From assembly GCF_900187295.1 (NCBI RefSeq), contig NZ_LT906473.1, forward strand, positions 806,001 to 870,000: DNA of 64,000 bases, in the 5' to 3' direction. Within the stretch, counting starts at the first letter, position 1; each line of letters begins with the position of its first letter. The position numbers were made by a program, and so were the translations under genes. Source of the DNA: Corynebacterium cystitidis (GTDB taxonomy: Bacteria > Actinomycetota > Actinomycetes > Mycobacteriales > Mycobacteriaceae). The notes under the pieces were generated by a model, which did not search any database, was not told where the DNA came from, and saw only the letters and a program-made list of their open reading frames with translations. Shown here in pieces: positions 1-9,018 of this stretch.

Positions 1-2
1 CC

Positions 3-680
3 CTCGAGCAGGTGCCACTGGTGCAAAAGCGTGCGATCCAGATTGCTCGTGAGAACGCGAAGCCAGTGATCGTGGCCACCCAGATGCTTGACTCCATGAT
101 TGATAATTCCCGCCCAACGCGTGCGGAAGCATCGGACGTTGCTAATGCTGTCCTAGACGGCGCAGACGCTGTGATGCTTTCTGGTGAGACGTCTGTTGGC
201 GTTGATCCGCACAACGTTGTGCGCACTATGTCGCGCATTGTTCGCGTTGCTGAGAGCACTGGCCAGGTTCCACCGCTGGTGCACATTCCACGTACTAAGC
301 GTGGTGTTATTTCTTATTCTGCGCGTGATATCGCTGAGCGGCTGAACGCAAAGGCAATGGTGGCATTCACCACCTCGGGCGATACTGCTCGTCGTGTGGC
401 ACGCCTGCACTCTAAGCATCCGCTGCTTGTCTTCACGCCCCGCCAGGAGATTCGTTCCCAGCTTGCTTTGACGTGGGGCACCGAGACTTTCCTGTGCCGC
501 GAAGTTTCCGGCACTGATGACATGATCAAGGTTGTCGATGAAGAGTTGCTCGGCTTCGCGGACTACAACGAGGGCGATACCATGGTCGTCATCGCTGGTA
601 CACCTCCAGGGGTTGCTGGTACAACCAACATGGTCCACGTGCACCAGTTAGGCGAGGATACGAAGTCCCCGAAGTTTTAG
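3..680 (+). CDS. pyk: pyruvate kinase, C-terminal part (5' end outside window)
   Basis: Pyruvate kinase makes pyruvate and ATP from phosphoenolpyruvate and ADP, the last step of glycolysis, in the cytoplasm. The frame is open from the first bases of the window ([13 protein letters not shown] onward), so only the last 225 residues are present. Seen are the family's conserved [12 protein letters not shown] and [20 protein letters not shown] segments at the end of the TIM barrel and the MLSGETSVG stretch, followed by the C-terminal allosteric domain. The apparent GTG at 12 is internal. A strong terminator follows directly, so the gene ends its transcription unit. Identification is firm; nothing can be said about the N-terminus or promoter. 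Confidence 0.96.
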   Translation, partial: LEQVPLVQKRAIQIARENAKPVIVATQMLDSMIDNSRPTRAEASDVANAVLDGADAVMLSGETSVGVDPHNVVRTMSRIVRVAESTGQVPPLVHIPRTKRGVISYSARDIAERLNAKAMVAFTTSGDTARRVARLHSKHPLLVFTPRQEIRSQLALTWGTETFLCREVSGTDDMIKVVDEELLGFADYNEGDTMVVIAGTPPGVAGTTNMVHVHQLGEDTKSPKF

Positions 681-695
681 TTTTGCGCTAAGAAG

Positions 696-730
696 GCCCG
701 CTGTTCACATGGGGTGGACAGCGGGCTTTT
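696..730 (+). terminator. rho-independent terminator after pyk
   Basis: A 9-bp perfect stem (arms 696-704 and 718-726, GCCCGCTGT with its complement) is followed immediately by four T residues. It lies 15 nt after the pyk stop codon and separates pyk from the importer locus. Confidence 0.85.
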
Positions 731-743
731 AGGCCTTTAATGC

Positions 744-774
744 TTGACTTTTCAGTGATAATGATTAGTATGAT
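744..774 (+). promoter_or_regulatory. promoter with Fur/Zur-like box ahead of the importer operon
   Basis: TTGACT (744-749) and TAGTAT (766-771) form a sigma-A-like promoter with a 16-bp spacer. Overlapping the spacer and -10 is GATAATGATTAGTATGATA (757-775), which by eye matches 14 of 19 positions of the classical Fur box GATAATGATAATCATTATC. The left half is perfect, the right half degenerate. Corynebacterial DtxR boxes (TTAGGTTAGSCTAACCTAA) look different, so if this site is real a Fur-family protein such as Zur is the better guess. This is inference from the motif only. Confidence 0.4.
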
Positions 775-830
775 ACACAATATAATCAATTGAATACGTG
801 TTTATACTTCTTGAAGTAAAGGAGTTAAAG

Positions 831-2006
831 GTGGTGGGATGGAAGAAACTGGTATCCCTGTGCGCTGTAGCCGTGATGGTTGTAGCGAGTGCCTGCTCGG
901 CACCGGAAGAACCAAATAATGAGGCCGGTGACGGGACGGCCGTAACAGAATCTACAAGAAGTACAGAGTTATCCGCGAGTGATGCCGCCACTCGCACTGT
1001 CACCGATTCTTTAGGGCGTAAAGTTGAGGTTCCTGCTCGGGTGGAATCAGTAGCAACACAGGGTAGCGGAGCACGTAATGTTATCTATGCTGGTGGATTA
1101 GACAAGATTGTTGCGGTTACCGAAATTGACAAGGGGCCTGCGATTGGCGCTCCGTACAAATACGCCGCGCGGGAGCATTTCGCTGATTTGCCTGTCACTA
1201 GCCCAGGCGGTCCTACACAGACGGTGTACGAGGAAGAGCTTATTGAGATTGCGCCGGACGTTGTAGTGACTACATGGACCGACCCGGCGATGCTTGACGA
1301 TATCCAGGAACGAACGGGCGTTCCTGTTCTTGCGGTGTCCGATCCCGCCCCTGATTACACATCGTTTTCTAAGATCAATCTAGATATGATCCTTCTTCTT
1401 GGGGAGCTGTTAGGAACCGAAGCGCAGGCAAACGGCCTTGTAGGACAAGTACAGCAGTGGGAAGAAGATTTAGCTGACCGTGTCGCCGATCTTCCCGAAG
1501 GAGACCGGAAGACCGCCTACACCGGTGCCGTCAGTTATAAGGGCGGCCATGGATTTGCCGGTACCAGGGCACATTACATGCCGTTCGATACCGTACGGGT
1601 TATCAACGTCGTTGACGAAACTGGTCAAAATGGTGCATTTCAAGTCGATCTGGAAAAGGTCCCTGAGTGGGACCCAGAGTTCATTTTCCTCAACCCGGCG
1701 AGCATGGATCTTGTCAATCAAGACTATGATGCCAACCCTGAATTCTTCGATAATTTGACTGCGGTTAAAGAAGGGCGCGTGTACTCCCAACCCTCATTTA
1801 TCTGGCATTCGCTGAACCACGAACTCGCTATCGCGAACGCTTACTATGTCGGCACAGTAGTCTATCCCGAACGGTTTGCTGATATCGATATGGAGGAGAC
1901 CGTCAACGACATTTTCCAGGCCTACCTCGGGATGGACTACGTTGATTTGCTGAAGCAAGAAGGACTGTGGTTCCAGGAGCTTACCTTAGGCGAGGATGTC
2001 CAATAG
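831..2006 (+). CDS. metal/siderophore-type ABC importer, binding lipoprotein 1
   Basis: A 391-residue lipoprotein of the FecB/BtuF-like periplasmic binding family. It has a signal peptide with lipobox VASAC (Cys22), a Ser/Thr/Glu-rich linker, then the family start RTVTDSLGRKVEVP and the conserved VYEEELIEIAPDVV and DIQERTGVPV segments. GTG 831 is chosen as start because AAAGGAG (818-824) lies 6 nt upstream; GTG 834 is the alternative, and an upstream in-frame GTG at 798 lacks a ribosome site. It is followed with a 1-nt overlap by the permease. The protein at 4000-5178 is a clear full-length paralogue (both share VINVVDETGQ and YMPFD). The substrate cannot be read from sequence: iron chelate, another metallophore complex, heme or cobalamin are all possible. 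Confidence 0.88.
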   Translation: MVGWKKLVSLCAVAVMVVASACSAPEEPNNEAGDGTAVTESTRSTELSASDAATRTVTDSLGRKVEVPARVESVATQGSGARNVIYAGGLDKIVAVTEIDKGPAIGAPYKYAAREHFADLPVTSPGGPTQTVYEEELIEIAPDVVVTTWTDPAMLDDIQERTGVPVLAVSDPAPDYTSFSKINLDMILLLGELLGTEAQANGLVGQVQQWEEDLADRVADLPEGDRKTAYTGAVSYKGGHGFAGTRAHYMPFDTVRVINVVDETGQNGAFQVDLEKVPEWDPEFIFLNPASMDLVNQDYDANPEFFDNLTAVKEGRVYSQPSFIWHSLNHELAIANAYYVGTVVYPERFADIDMEETVNDIFQAYLGMDYVDLLKQEGLWFQELTLGEDVQ

Positions 2007-3142
2007 TGGAGAGAGTGGATAATTTGCCAGGATCCACCGTTTCTGATGCACCTAGCCATGGCCAGCTAGGCAGGAGCGAAGGAACTGACGTCATCGCCCG
2101 CTACAAAGGGTACGTGGGAAAGAAGTGGCTTGTTATCGTCGTTACGCTTCTCATCCTGTTTGTCTCAGGGCTGCTATCTGTCGGGATGGGGTCGGCCACG
2201 CTCACCATTTCTGAGTCCATCGGGGCGCTTCTTGGGGGAGGCGACGACAAAGCCCAAAACATTGTCATGCGTTTGCGTTTTCCTCGTGTTTTGGTTGCCA
2301 TTGTTGGTGGATTCGGGTTAGCAATCGCCGGTGCAGCTTTCCAAAGCGTCCTGCGCAACCCACTAGCGTCACCATCTACTTTGGGTGTTGCACAAGGAGC
2401 CAGTTTCGGTGCCTCAATCGGCATCATTGTGTTTGGTGCGGGAACGACAGCCGGAGTCTCAGCCGCTAGTCCCGTGCAAATCAATAATCCCTATATCGTC
2501 ACGATCTGTGCTTTCAGTGGGGCAATGTTATCCACCGTGGTTATTCTCGGCCTGTCTAGGTTCCGCCAGATCACCCCGGAATCCATGGTGTTGGCTGGGG
2601 TAGCTTTGTCTGCCATCTTTTCTGCGGGTACTACGTTGGTGCAGTACTTTGCCGACGAAGTCCAAATCGCCGCAGTAGTGTTTTGGACATTCGGGGATCT
2701 AGGGCGCGCCTCCTACAACGAGATAGCCATTATCGTTCTTATAGTGCTCATTGTCGGCATCTACTTTATGTATAACCGCTGGAACTATAACGCGATGGAA
2801 AGTGGTGAAACCACGGCCATAGGCCTTGGCGTTAACGCGAACCGAGTCCGGTTATGGACCATGATCATGGGAACGCTGGTGACATCCGTGGTGGTGTCTT
2901 TTGTGGGGATCATTAGTTTTATCGGTTTGATTGCGCCACACATCATGCGCCGATTCATTGGTTCAGACCACCGTTATCTCATCCCTGCAGCAGGGGTTGC
3001 AGGCGGTTTACTCCTGTTACTGTCCGATCTGGCCGCGCGCATGATTATGGCTCCTATTATTTTGCCTATCGGAGCCATCACATCATTCCTAGGCGGGCCA
3101 ATGTTCCTTTATCTGCTGTTTAAAGGGGTGAACCGCCGTTGA
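2006..3142 (+). CDS. FecCD-family ABC importer permease
   Basis: A 378-residue polytopic membrane protein of the BtuC/FecCD family, which forms the channel of type II importers for iron chelates, heme and cobalamin. Diagnostic segments are RLRFPRVLVAIVGGFGLAIA, FQSVLRNPLASPSTLGV, GVALSAI and the C-terminal FVGIISFIGLIAPHIMRR stretch that contacts the ATPase. The family's usual length is about 330-350 residues; the extra length is a polar N-terminus before the first membrane helix (near residue 45). GTG 2006 overlaps the TAG of the lipoprotein gene; GTG 2015 is an alternative start. The gene overlaps the ATPase start, so lipoprotein, permease and ATPase form one operon. Confidence 0.92.
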   Translation: MERVDNLPGSTVSDAPSHGQLGRSEGTDVIARYKGYVGKKWLVIVVTLLILFVSGLLSVGMGSATLTISESIGALLGGGDDKAQNIVMRLRFPRVLVAIVGGFGLAIAGAAFQSVLRNPLASPSTLGVAQGASFGASIGIIVFGAGTTAGVSAASPVQINNPYIVTICAFSGAMLSTVVILGLSRFRQITPESMVLAGVALSAIFSAGTTLVQYFADEVQIAAVVFWTFGDLGRASYNEIAIIVLIVLIVGIYFMYNRWNYNAMESGETTAIGLGVNANRVRLWTMIMGTLVTSVVVSFVGIISFIGLIAPHIMRRFIGSDHRYLIPAAGVAGGLLLLLSDLAARMIMAPIILPIGAITSFLGGPMFLYLLFKGVNRR

Positions 3143-3902
3143 TTACAGCAACAGATATTGATTTCGCGTTCAAAAATAGCCCCCAGATTCTGCATCAAGT
3201 CAGCGCGCGCGTCGCTCCGGGTTCCTTCATGGCGATCCTTGGAAACAATGGTGTTGGCAAATCCACCTTCATGTTCTGCCTGAACCGGATTTTGCAACCA
3301 ACCGGGGGAAAGTCGAGTTAAAAACAGGCGGCGTAGCGCGTGACGTTGCTGATATGAGTCGGATGGAACTGGCACGAAATATGGCGTTTGTTGCACAGCA
3401 CAGTCACGCAGGGCGCCTGACGGTGTTTGATGCAGTACTGCTGGGGAGGCGCCCACATATAAACTTTTCGCCAACCGATAAAGACTATCGGCTCGTCGAA
3501 AAGTCAATGGCGCGGATGGGTATCCACGACCTCGCTGTCCGGTACGTCGATGAGCTTTCCGGCGGTGAATTTCAGAAAGTAATTTTAGCCCGCGCCTTGG
3601 CACAAGACGCCAGTATTTTGCTTCTCGACGAACCAACCAACAACCTGGATCCGCACAACCAGTATGAAGTCATGCGTGCTGTCCGTGAGGTTATTGATGC
3701 AGACCAAATATCGGCCATTGCTGTGCTGCACGACCTAAATCTGGCAGTCCGGTTTTGTGACACCTTCGTCCTACTTAAAGAAGGAACGGTCTACGCCCAC
3801 GGAGGAATAGAAACAATTACACCGGAAACTCTGCATGCTGTATACGGGATCAACGCCGATGTGATCGAGCATAAAGGCCACAAGGTCGTCGTCACGCTCT
3901 AG
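3139..3902 (+). pseudogene. importer ATPase (FecE type), disrupted by a -1 frameshift
   Basis: Two adjacent reading frames together encode one complete type II importer ATPase. The first (TTG 3139 to stop at 3321) carries Walker A GNNGVGKST. The second (open from before 3309 to 3902) carries signature LSGGEFQK, Walker B ILLLDEPTNNLD and the H-loop VLHDLNLAVRF. Continuity is restored by adding one G to the GGGGG run at 3304-3308, giving TGGKVELKTGG; as it stands the first frame stops after 60 residues. This may be a real inactivating or phase-variable mutation or a homopolymer sequencing error. An isolated start at ATG 3354 would lack Walker A and be non-functional. All other motifs are intact, which points to a recent event or an error. 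Confidence 0.85.
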
Positions 3903-3999
3903 AAAAGATAGCTGTCCAGATTTTCTGGAGTCAATAACCAACCGCCCCTGATTGAACCACTGAATATTCGAGTACCACTTTCGAAGGAGAGTAAGATTC

Positions 4000-5178
4000 A
4001 TGAAATCGAAAATCACAAAGTCACTGTTTGCCAGCGTATTAGCTGCTGCGTTAGCCCTCACTTCAGGGTGTAGCAGTACCGGCGGAAGTTCATCGACAGC
4101 GGAGTCTTCTGGAAGCTCAACGTCACCCGCGGTGGGCACGTCTGAGTCTGAAACAAGGGTGATTACAGATGCTCTTGGGCGTGAGGTGGAGGTTCCTGCC
4201 CGAGTCGATGAGATAGCCACCCATGGCACGGCGGCGCGCATGGTGATCTACGCCGGTGGTATCGAAAAGTTGTCTGTTGTTGCTGAAGGCGACCAACGCG
4301 AGAACGTGGCCATGCCGTATGCCTATGTGCATCATGGCGAGCTGAAGGATCTCCCAGTAGGAACTTCAGGAAAATCTGCCGATCCCATGTACGAGGAGCA
4401 GATTATTGAACTGTCGCCCGACATCATAGTCTCTTCCTCGGCTGATGCGGGTTTCCTTGATGAGATGCAGGAACGGACAGGCGTTCCGGTTGTTGCGCTT
4501 TACGAAACTATCGTCCAGAACAATGTATTTGATGAAGAAATTATCCGGATGATCGAGTTGCTCGGTGAGCTGATGGGAACGGAGGAACAAGCATCCAACG
4601 TAACTACGGCCATGAAGAAATGGGGCAACGATCTGGACGAACGGGTGGGCGATATTCCCGAGAAAGAAAGAGTGACTGCCTACACAGGGGCTGTAAACTT
4701 CAACGGTAGCCATGGCATTGCCGGTTCGTATGCTCGGTACATGCCGTTCGACCTCGTCAACGTAATCAATGTTGTCGACGAAACCGGCCAAGAAGGTGCA
4801 TTCCAAATCGATCTGGAGAAGCTACAGGATTGGGATCCAGACCTGATCTTCCTGAACCCATCCAATATGGATCTAGTGAACGAGGACTACAACAGCAACC
4901 CGGAATTTTTCAACAGTCTTACCGCGGTAGAAAATAACGGCGTGTATTCACAACCGCCGTATATTATGTCTGGTACGAATTTTGAGTTAGCCATCGCAGA
5001 TACCTATTACGTTGGCAAGGTCGCCTACCCTGATCGTTTCGAGGATATTGACATGAGAGCACTTACCGACGAGGTGTTTGAGGTGCTGCTGGGGCAGAAG
5101 TACTCAGACAAACTGATCGAAGCAGGTTTGTGGTTCAACCCTCTAGAGCTGGGGGAGGACCCAACCCCAGAGGGATAA
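4000..5178 (+). CDS. metal/siderophore-type ABC importer, binding lipoprotein 2
   Basis: A 392-residue lipoprotein, paralogous along its length to the one at 831-2006. It has a signal peptide, lipobox TSGC (Cys24), a Ser/Gly-rich linker, then TRVITDALGREVEVPARVDE and the same MYEEQIIELSPDI, MQERTGVPVVALYET and VINVVDETGQ blocks. The start is ATG 4000 with AAGGAG (3983-3988) upstream. It lies 97 nt after the ATPase gene, with no convincing terminator between. Two diverged binding proteins feeding one permease usually means two related ligands, or a duplication in progress; which applies cannot be told from sequence. It ends 40 bp from the convergent glgP. Confidence 0.88.
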   Translation: MKSKITKSLFASVLAAALALTSGCSSTGGSSSTAESSGSSTSPAVGTSESETRVITDALGREVEVPARVDEIATHGTAARMVIYAGGIEKLSVVAEGDQRENVAMPYAYVHHGELKDLPVGTSGKSADPMYEEQIIELSPDIIVSSSADAGFLDEMQERTGVPVVALYETIVQNNVFDEEIIRMIELLGELMGTEEQASNVTTAMKKWGNDLDERVGDIPEKERVTAYTGAVNFNGSHGIAGSYARYMPFDLVNVINVVDETGQEGAFQIDLEKLQDWDPDLIFLNPSNMDLVNEDYNSNPEFFNSLTAVENNGVYSQPPYIMSGTNFELAIADTYYVGKVAYPDRFEDIDMRALTDEVFEVLLGQKYSDKLIEAGLWFNPLELGEDPTPEG

Positions 5179-5218
5179 CGCTCAACAGGCGGACCTATTC
5201 GTCGTAAAGCGGGAAGGC

Positions 5219-7609
5219 TTACTTGCTGATCGGGGTTGGCTTAATCTTCCAGACCTCATCCGCGTAATCACGGATAGTGCGGTCGGAGGAGAAGCGACCA
5301 GACTCGCAGATATTCACCCAGCACATGCGCGCCCAGTGCAGCGGATCAGCATAGTACTCCTCGGCCATCCGGTCGCGGGTAGCGCGGTAATCCTCAAAGT
5401 CACCCAGAACGTACCAGGTGTCTGGGGTCTCCCAGCCGCCACCGTCCAGCAAGGAAGAACGAATGTCGTGGAATGCGCCGGAGCCATTGTCATTGAGGGT
5501 GCCGTCGGTCAGTGCGTCGAGGACGCGCTTCACCCCGTCGACGTTCTCGTAGACGTGCTGTGGGTTGTAGTTCTTGCGCAGCTCTGGCAGCTCGTCTTCC
5601 TTCGCACCAAAGATATAAGCGTTGTCTTCGCCGACAGCCTCTGCGATCTCCACGTTCGCGCCGTCGAGAGTACCCAGGGTGAGAGCACCGTTCATCATGA
5701 ACTTCATGTTGCCGGTACCGGACGCTTCCTTGCCCGCGGTGGAAATCTGCTCCGAGACATCGGTTGCCGGGATGATGTGCTCAGCAGGGGAGACGTTGTA
5801 GTTCTCCACGAAGACTACAGACAGAACCTTGGACACCTCGGGGTCATTGTTCACCAACTCGCCGATCTCGTTGATCAGTTTGATGATGCCCTTCGCACGG
5901 GTGTAGCCAGGTGCTGCCTTTGCGCCGAAGATAAAGGTGCGGCGTGGCACAGTCTCGCCGTCTTCCTTGATGCGGAAGTATAGGTCGAGGACGTACAAAG
6001 CGTTCATGAGTTGGCGCTTATACTCGTGCAGGCGCTTGATTTGGGTGTCGAAGATGGACTCTGGGTCCACCTCGATACCCTGGCGCTGCAGGATCCAATC
6101 TGCGAAGTCCTTCTTGTTGGCCACCTTGATGTCGTTGAGTTCCTTCATCACCTCAGCGTCATCGGTGTACTTGCGCAGTTTCTTAAGCTTGTCCATGTCA
6201 GTCACCCAGTCATCTGATCCTGACAGGCGATCGAGCAATTCAGACAAGCGTGGGTTGCACATGCGCAGCCAACGGCGAGGAGTGACACCGTTAGTCTTGT
6301 TGTCGAAACGCTCTGGCCAGATGTCGTACCAGTCATTGAGAGTGTCACGCTTCAGGATTTCGGTGTGCAGCGCCGCCACACCGTTGATTGAGTAGGAGGC
6401 GTAGCACGCGATCCACGCCATGTGCACCTTGCCGTCGTGGACAGGGGACATGCGATGTGCGCGCTCAGGTGTGATGCCACGGTCATGCATGTCGATGCGG
6501 AAGCGGCGGTCAATCTCCAGGGTGATTTCCCAAATGCGCCAGAACAGCTGCTTGAAGATGGACTCATCCCACGTCTCCAAAGCTTCGGTGAGAACGGTGT
6601 GGTTGGTATAGGCGAAGGTTTGGGTGGTCACGTCCCAGGCCTCTTCCCATCCCATGCCGTGATCATCCATCAGCAGGCGCATCAGCTCAGGAATAGCCAG
6701 CACCGGGTGGGTGTCGTTGAGCTGGATGGAATTGTACTTGTGGAAGTCCTTGAGGTCCTCGCCGTGCTTCTCAATGTAGCTATCGATGAGCTCCTGCAGT
6801 GATGCGGAGACGAAGAAATATTGCTGGCGTACACGCAGCAGCTTTCCTTGATAGGTGGTGTCATTCGGGTACAGCACGCGGCACAAGTCGTGGACAGCCT
6901 CGCGCTCGATGATGGCATCGGAGAAGCGCTGGGAGTTGAAGGCATCATAGTCGAACTCGCGAATTGGTTCGGAGTTCCACAGGCGTAGGGTACCCACATT
7001 GTCGGTGCCATAGCCGGTGATCGCCATATCGTGAGGAACGGCACGGACAGTCATATCGTCGAAACGCACGATGCGCTGCTGAGAGTTACGGCGCACGACG
7101 AACGGGTAGGCTTCTTCCTTCCAAGCGTCTGGGTGTTCCTTCTGGAATCCGTCGACAAATTCCTGGCGGAAAAGCCCGTAGCGGTACAGCAGGCCGTAGC
7201 CAGTCACCGGGAAGTCCTGGGTGACCGAGGAGTCGAGGAAGCATGCTGCAAGGCGACCTAGACCGCCATTGCCGAGTGCTGCATCGTTTTCAGCTTCGAG
7301 GACATCGGTCAAATTGTGCCCATTGGCTTCAGCTGCTTTCTTAGCTTCGTCGACAAGCCCCAAGTTGGTCAAGTTGTTCAACAACGCGCGACCCATCAGG
7401 AACTCTGCGGACAGGTAGGACTGCTTGCGGGTGCCGTTATAAGCCTTGTTAGTGGCCTCCCACTTGTCTGCAATTTGCTCTTGTACTGCAGCGGCTAGAC
7501 CGGCCCAGAACTTGTAGTTCGTCGCCGAGGACGGCGTCTGGCCGGAGTAAGCGCGCACATGGCCACCGACGGTGGTTTCCAGTGCAGGCGGGGTAGCGGG
7601 CTGGTTCAT
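5219..7609 (-). CDS. glgP: glycogen phosphorylase
   Basis: A 796-residue alpha-glucan phosphorylase (glycosyltransferase family 35), which releases glucose-1-phosphate from glycogen or maltodextrin using phosphate and pyridoxal phosphate. The length is typical. Seen are the N-terminal AEFLMGRALLNNL, the GNGGLGRLAACF stretch, NDTHPVLAIPELMRLL, the TNHTVLTEALE segment, and the pyridoxal-phosphate site EASGTGNMKFMMNGALTLGT, whose Lys binds the cofactor. The ATG at 7609 has a GAGG-type ribosome site a few bases upstream on the minus strand. The gene is monocistronic and convergent with the importer operon. Corynebacteria use such enzymes in glycogen and maltodextrin turnover; which role this one has is not visible. 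Confidence 0.97.
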   Translation of the reverse strand: MNQPATPPALETTVGGHVRAYSGQTPSSATNYKFWAGLAAAVQEQIADKWEATNKAYNGTRKQSYLSAEFLMGRALLNNLTNLGLVDEAKKAAEANGHNLTDVLEAENDAALGNGGLGRLAACFLDSSVTQDFPVTGYGLLYRYGLFRQEFVDGFQKEHPDAWKEEAYPFVVRRNSQQRIVRFDDMTVRAVPHDMAITGYGTDNVGTLRLWNSEPIREFDYDAFNSQRFSDAIIEREAVHDLCRVLYPNDTTYQGKLLRVRQQYFFVSASLQELIDSYIEKHGEDLKDFHKYNSIQLNDTHPVLAIPELMRLLMDDHGMGWEEAWDVTTQTFAYTNHTVLTEALETWDESIFKQLFWRIWEITLEIDRRFRIDMHDRGITPERAHRMSPVHDGKVHMAWIACYASYSINGVAALHTEILKRDTLNDWYDIWPERFDNKTNGVTPRRWLRMCNPRLSELLDRLSGSDDWVTDMDKLKKLRKYTDDAEVMKELNDIKVANKKDFADWILQRQGIEVDPESIFDTQIKRLHEYKRQLMNALYVLDLYFRIKEDGETVPRRTFIFGAKAAPGYTRAKGIIKLINEIGELVNNDPEVSKVLSVVFVENYNVSPAEHIIPATDVSEQISTAGKEASGTGNMKFMMNGALTLGTLDGANVEIAEAVGEDNAYIFGAKEDELPELRKNYNPQHVYENVDGVKRVLDALTDGTLNDNGSGAFHDIRSSLLDGGGWETPDTWYVLGDFEDYRATRDRMAEEYYADPLHWARMCWVNICESGRFSSDRTIRDYADEVWKIKPTPISK

Positions 7610-7703
7610 ATAATTACCTCACGTAAAAAACGAGTTGGGGATTTTAACCGTACAGAGACAGAGTGTACCAAGTTATCCGGCCATTTCTCACTCATTGGTC
7701 ATA

Positions 7704-8960
7704 CTATTCGTCTGCGAGGTAAGACAGGGCACCCGCCGCAGCAGCATAGGTGGTGGCATACACCGTCGGTTCGTAGTCGGGCAAAAACGTATTCATGTGG
7801 TTGACCGGCACGTCTTCGGTGACCCGATTATTCGCCACAGCCTCGTCCCACACCTCAGTGGGAGTGCAGCCAACAACCCAGTAGAGATACGGAGTACCCA
7901 AAGCGAGCGGAATATTGGCAAAATCCTCCGACACGGTACGTGGCTTTGCGTCAACCGATCGAGAGCCAAACACAGCATCAAACGTGCCTCGAACTTGTGC
8001 GAAGACCTCGGGCGAGTTATCCAGCAGCTCGCCGTGGGCAAAGAACTCTAGCCGTGGAGTTTCTTCCACACCAGAGGCTTGACACTCAGCTTCCACCACC
8101 CGGCGGATGGACGCGTACACCCGGCGCTTCACGTCATCGTTGTAGAACCGGCAGTTCAATACAAGCTCCGCGTGGTCAGGGATGATGTTGTTTGTGGAGC
8201 CTGAGCGCAGGGTACCTACCGACACCACGGCGAACTCATTTGGATCGACCTCCCTCCCGACGATGCCTTGCAGACGGATGACCACCATGGCCGCGATATA
8301 GGTGGGATCGATCGCTTTATGCGGCATCGAACCGTGGGCGGAGCGGCCCGGGATGTGAATGCGGATTGAATCACACGCTGCGAACTGTGGGCCAGGTTTC
8401 GTCTGCACCTCGCCGGCGCGCCCAGGCATGACGTGTTGGGCCATGCACACATCTGGGCGGGGAATACGGGTGAGCAACCCGTCGTGCACCATCGCTGTTG
8501 CACCCATCGCGTTTTCCTCGGCAGGCTGGAACAGGGCGATGAAGGTACCGGACCACTCGTCGCGAATCCCGTCCAGGATTGCGCACGCACCTAATAGTGC
8601 CGTGGTGTGCATGTCATGCCCGCACGCATGCATCACACCCACCTGAGACCCGTCAGGGTTGGGGCGCACGCGTGTCGACGCATACGGCACCCCAGTCTCT
8701 TCCTTGATCGGCAACGCGTCGAAGTCTGCACGGAACAAGACTGTGGGGCCGTCACCGTTGCGAAAAACCGCGACGATGCCGTATCCGCCTATCGGTGCGA
8801 TCACCTCACAGTCGAAGCGTTCCAATTCCTGGAGGATCCGGCGGTGGGTTTCATGCTCGTGTCCGGACAGCTCGGGGTGTTCGTGTAACCACTCATAGGT
8901 CGTTTGCTGCCACGACAGGTCAACGTCGTGCGATTGCAGGATACGCGCAATACTTGGCAT
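7704..8960 (-). CDS. M20-family amidohydrolase (N-acyl-amino-acid hydrolase type)
   Basis: A 418-residue zinc amidohydrolase of the M20D/HipO group, which cleaves N-acyl or peptide amide bonds, probably in the cytoplasm since no signal peptide is seen. The metal-binding motif HACGHDMHTTALLG lies near residue 120, followed by the general-base PAEE segment and the dimerisation insert beginning RSAHGSMPHKAIDP. The start is placed at ATG 8960 (MPSIARILQ) with a GGGAG sequence upstream; the longer open frame to 9158 reads into the neighbouring gene and is not expected to be used. The substrate is unknown; hippurate, acyl amino acids or small peptides are typical for the family. Confidence 0.88.
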   Translation of the reverse strand: MPSIARILQSHDVDLSWQQTTYEWLHEHPELSGHEHETHRRILQELERFDCEVIAPIGGYGIVAVFRNGDGPTVLFRADFDALPIKEETGVPYASTRVRPNPDGSQVGVMHACGHDMHTTALLGACAILDGIRDEWSGTFIALFQPAEENAMGATAMVHDGLLTRIPRPDVCMAQHVMPGRAGEVQTKPGPQFAACDSIRIHIPGRSAHGSMPHKAIDPTYIAAMVVIRLQGIVGREVDPNEFAVVSVGTLRSGSTNNIIPDHAELVLNCRFYNDDVKRRVYASIRRVVEAECQASGVEETPRLEFFAHGELLDNSPEVFAQVRGTFDAVFGSRSVDAKPRTVSEDFANIPLALGTPYLYWVVGCTPTEVWDEAVANNRVTEDVPVNHMNTFLPDYEPTVYATTYAAAAGALSYLADE

Positions 8961-9018
8961 GGTGTAACAGCTCCCAGTGCTAGCGAACTTTTCTACCAAC
9001 GACGATAGCGAATTGCCG

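Noticed and set aside
3304..3321. Programmed ribosomal -1 frameshift in the ATPase gene
   Set aside because: The C-GGG-GGA sequence is a poor slippery heptamer and no strong downstream structure is evident; mutation, slippage in the G-run or sequencing error is more likely.
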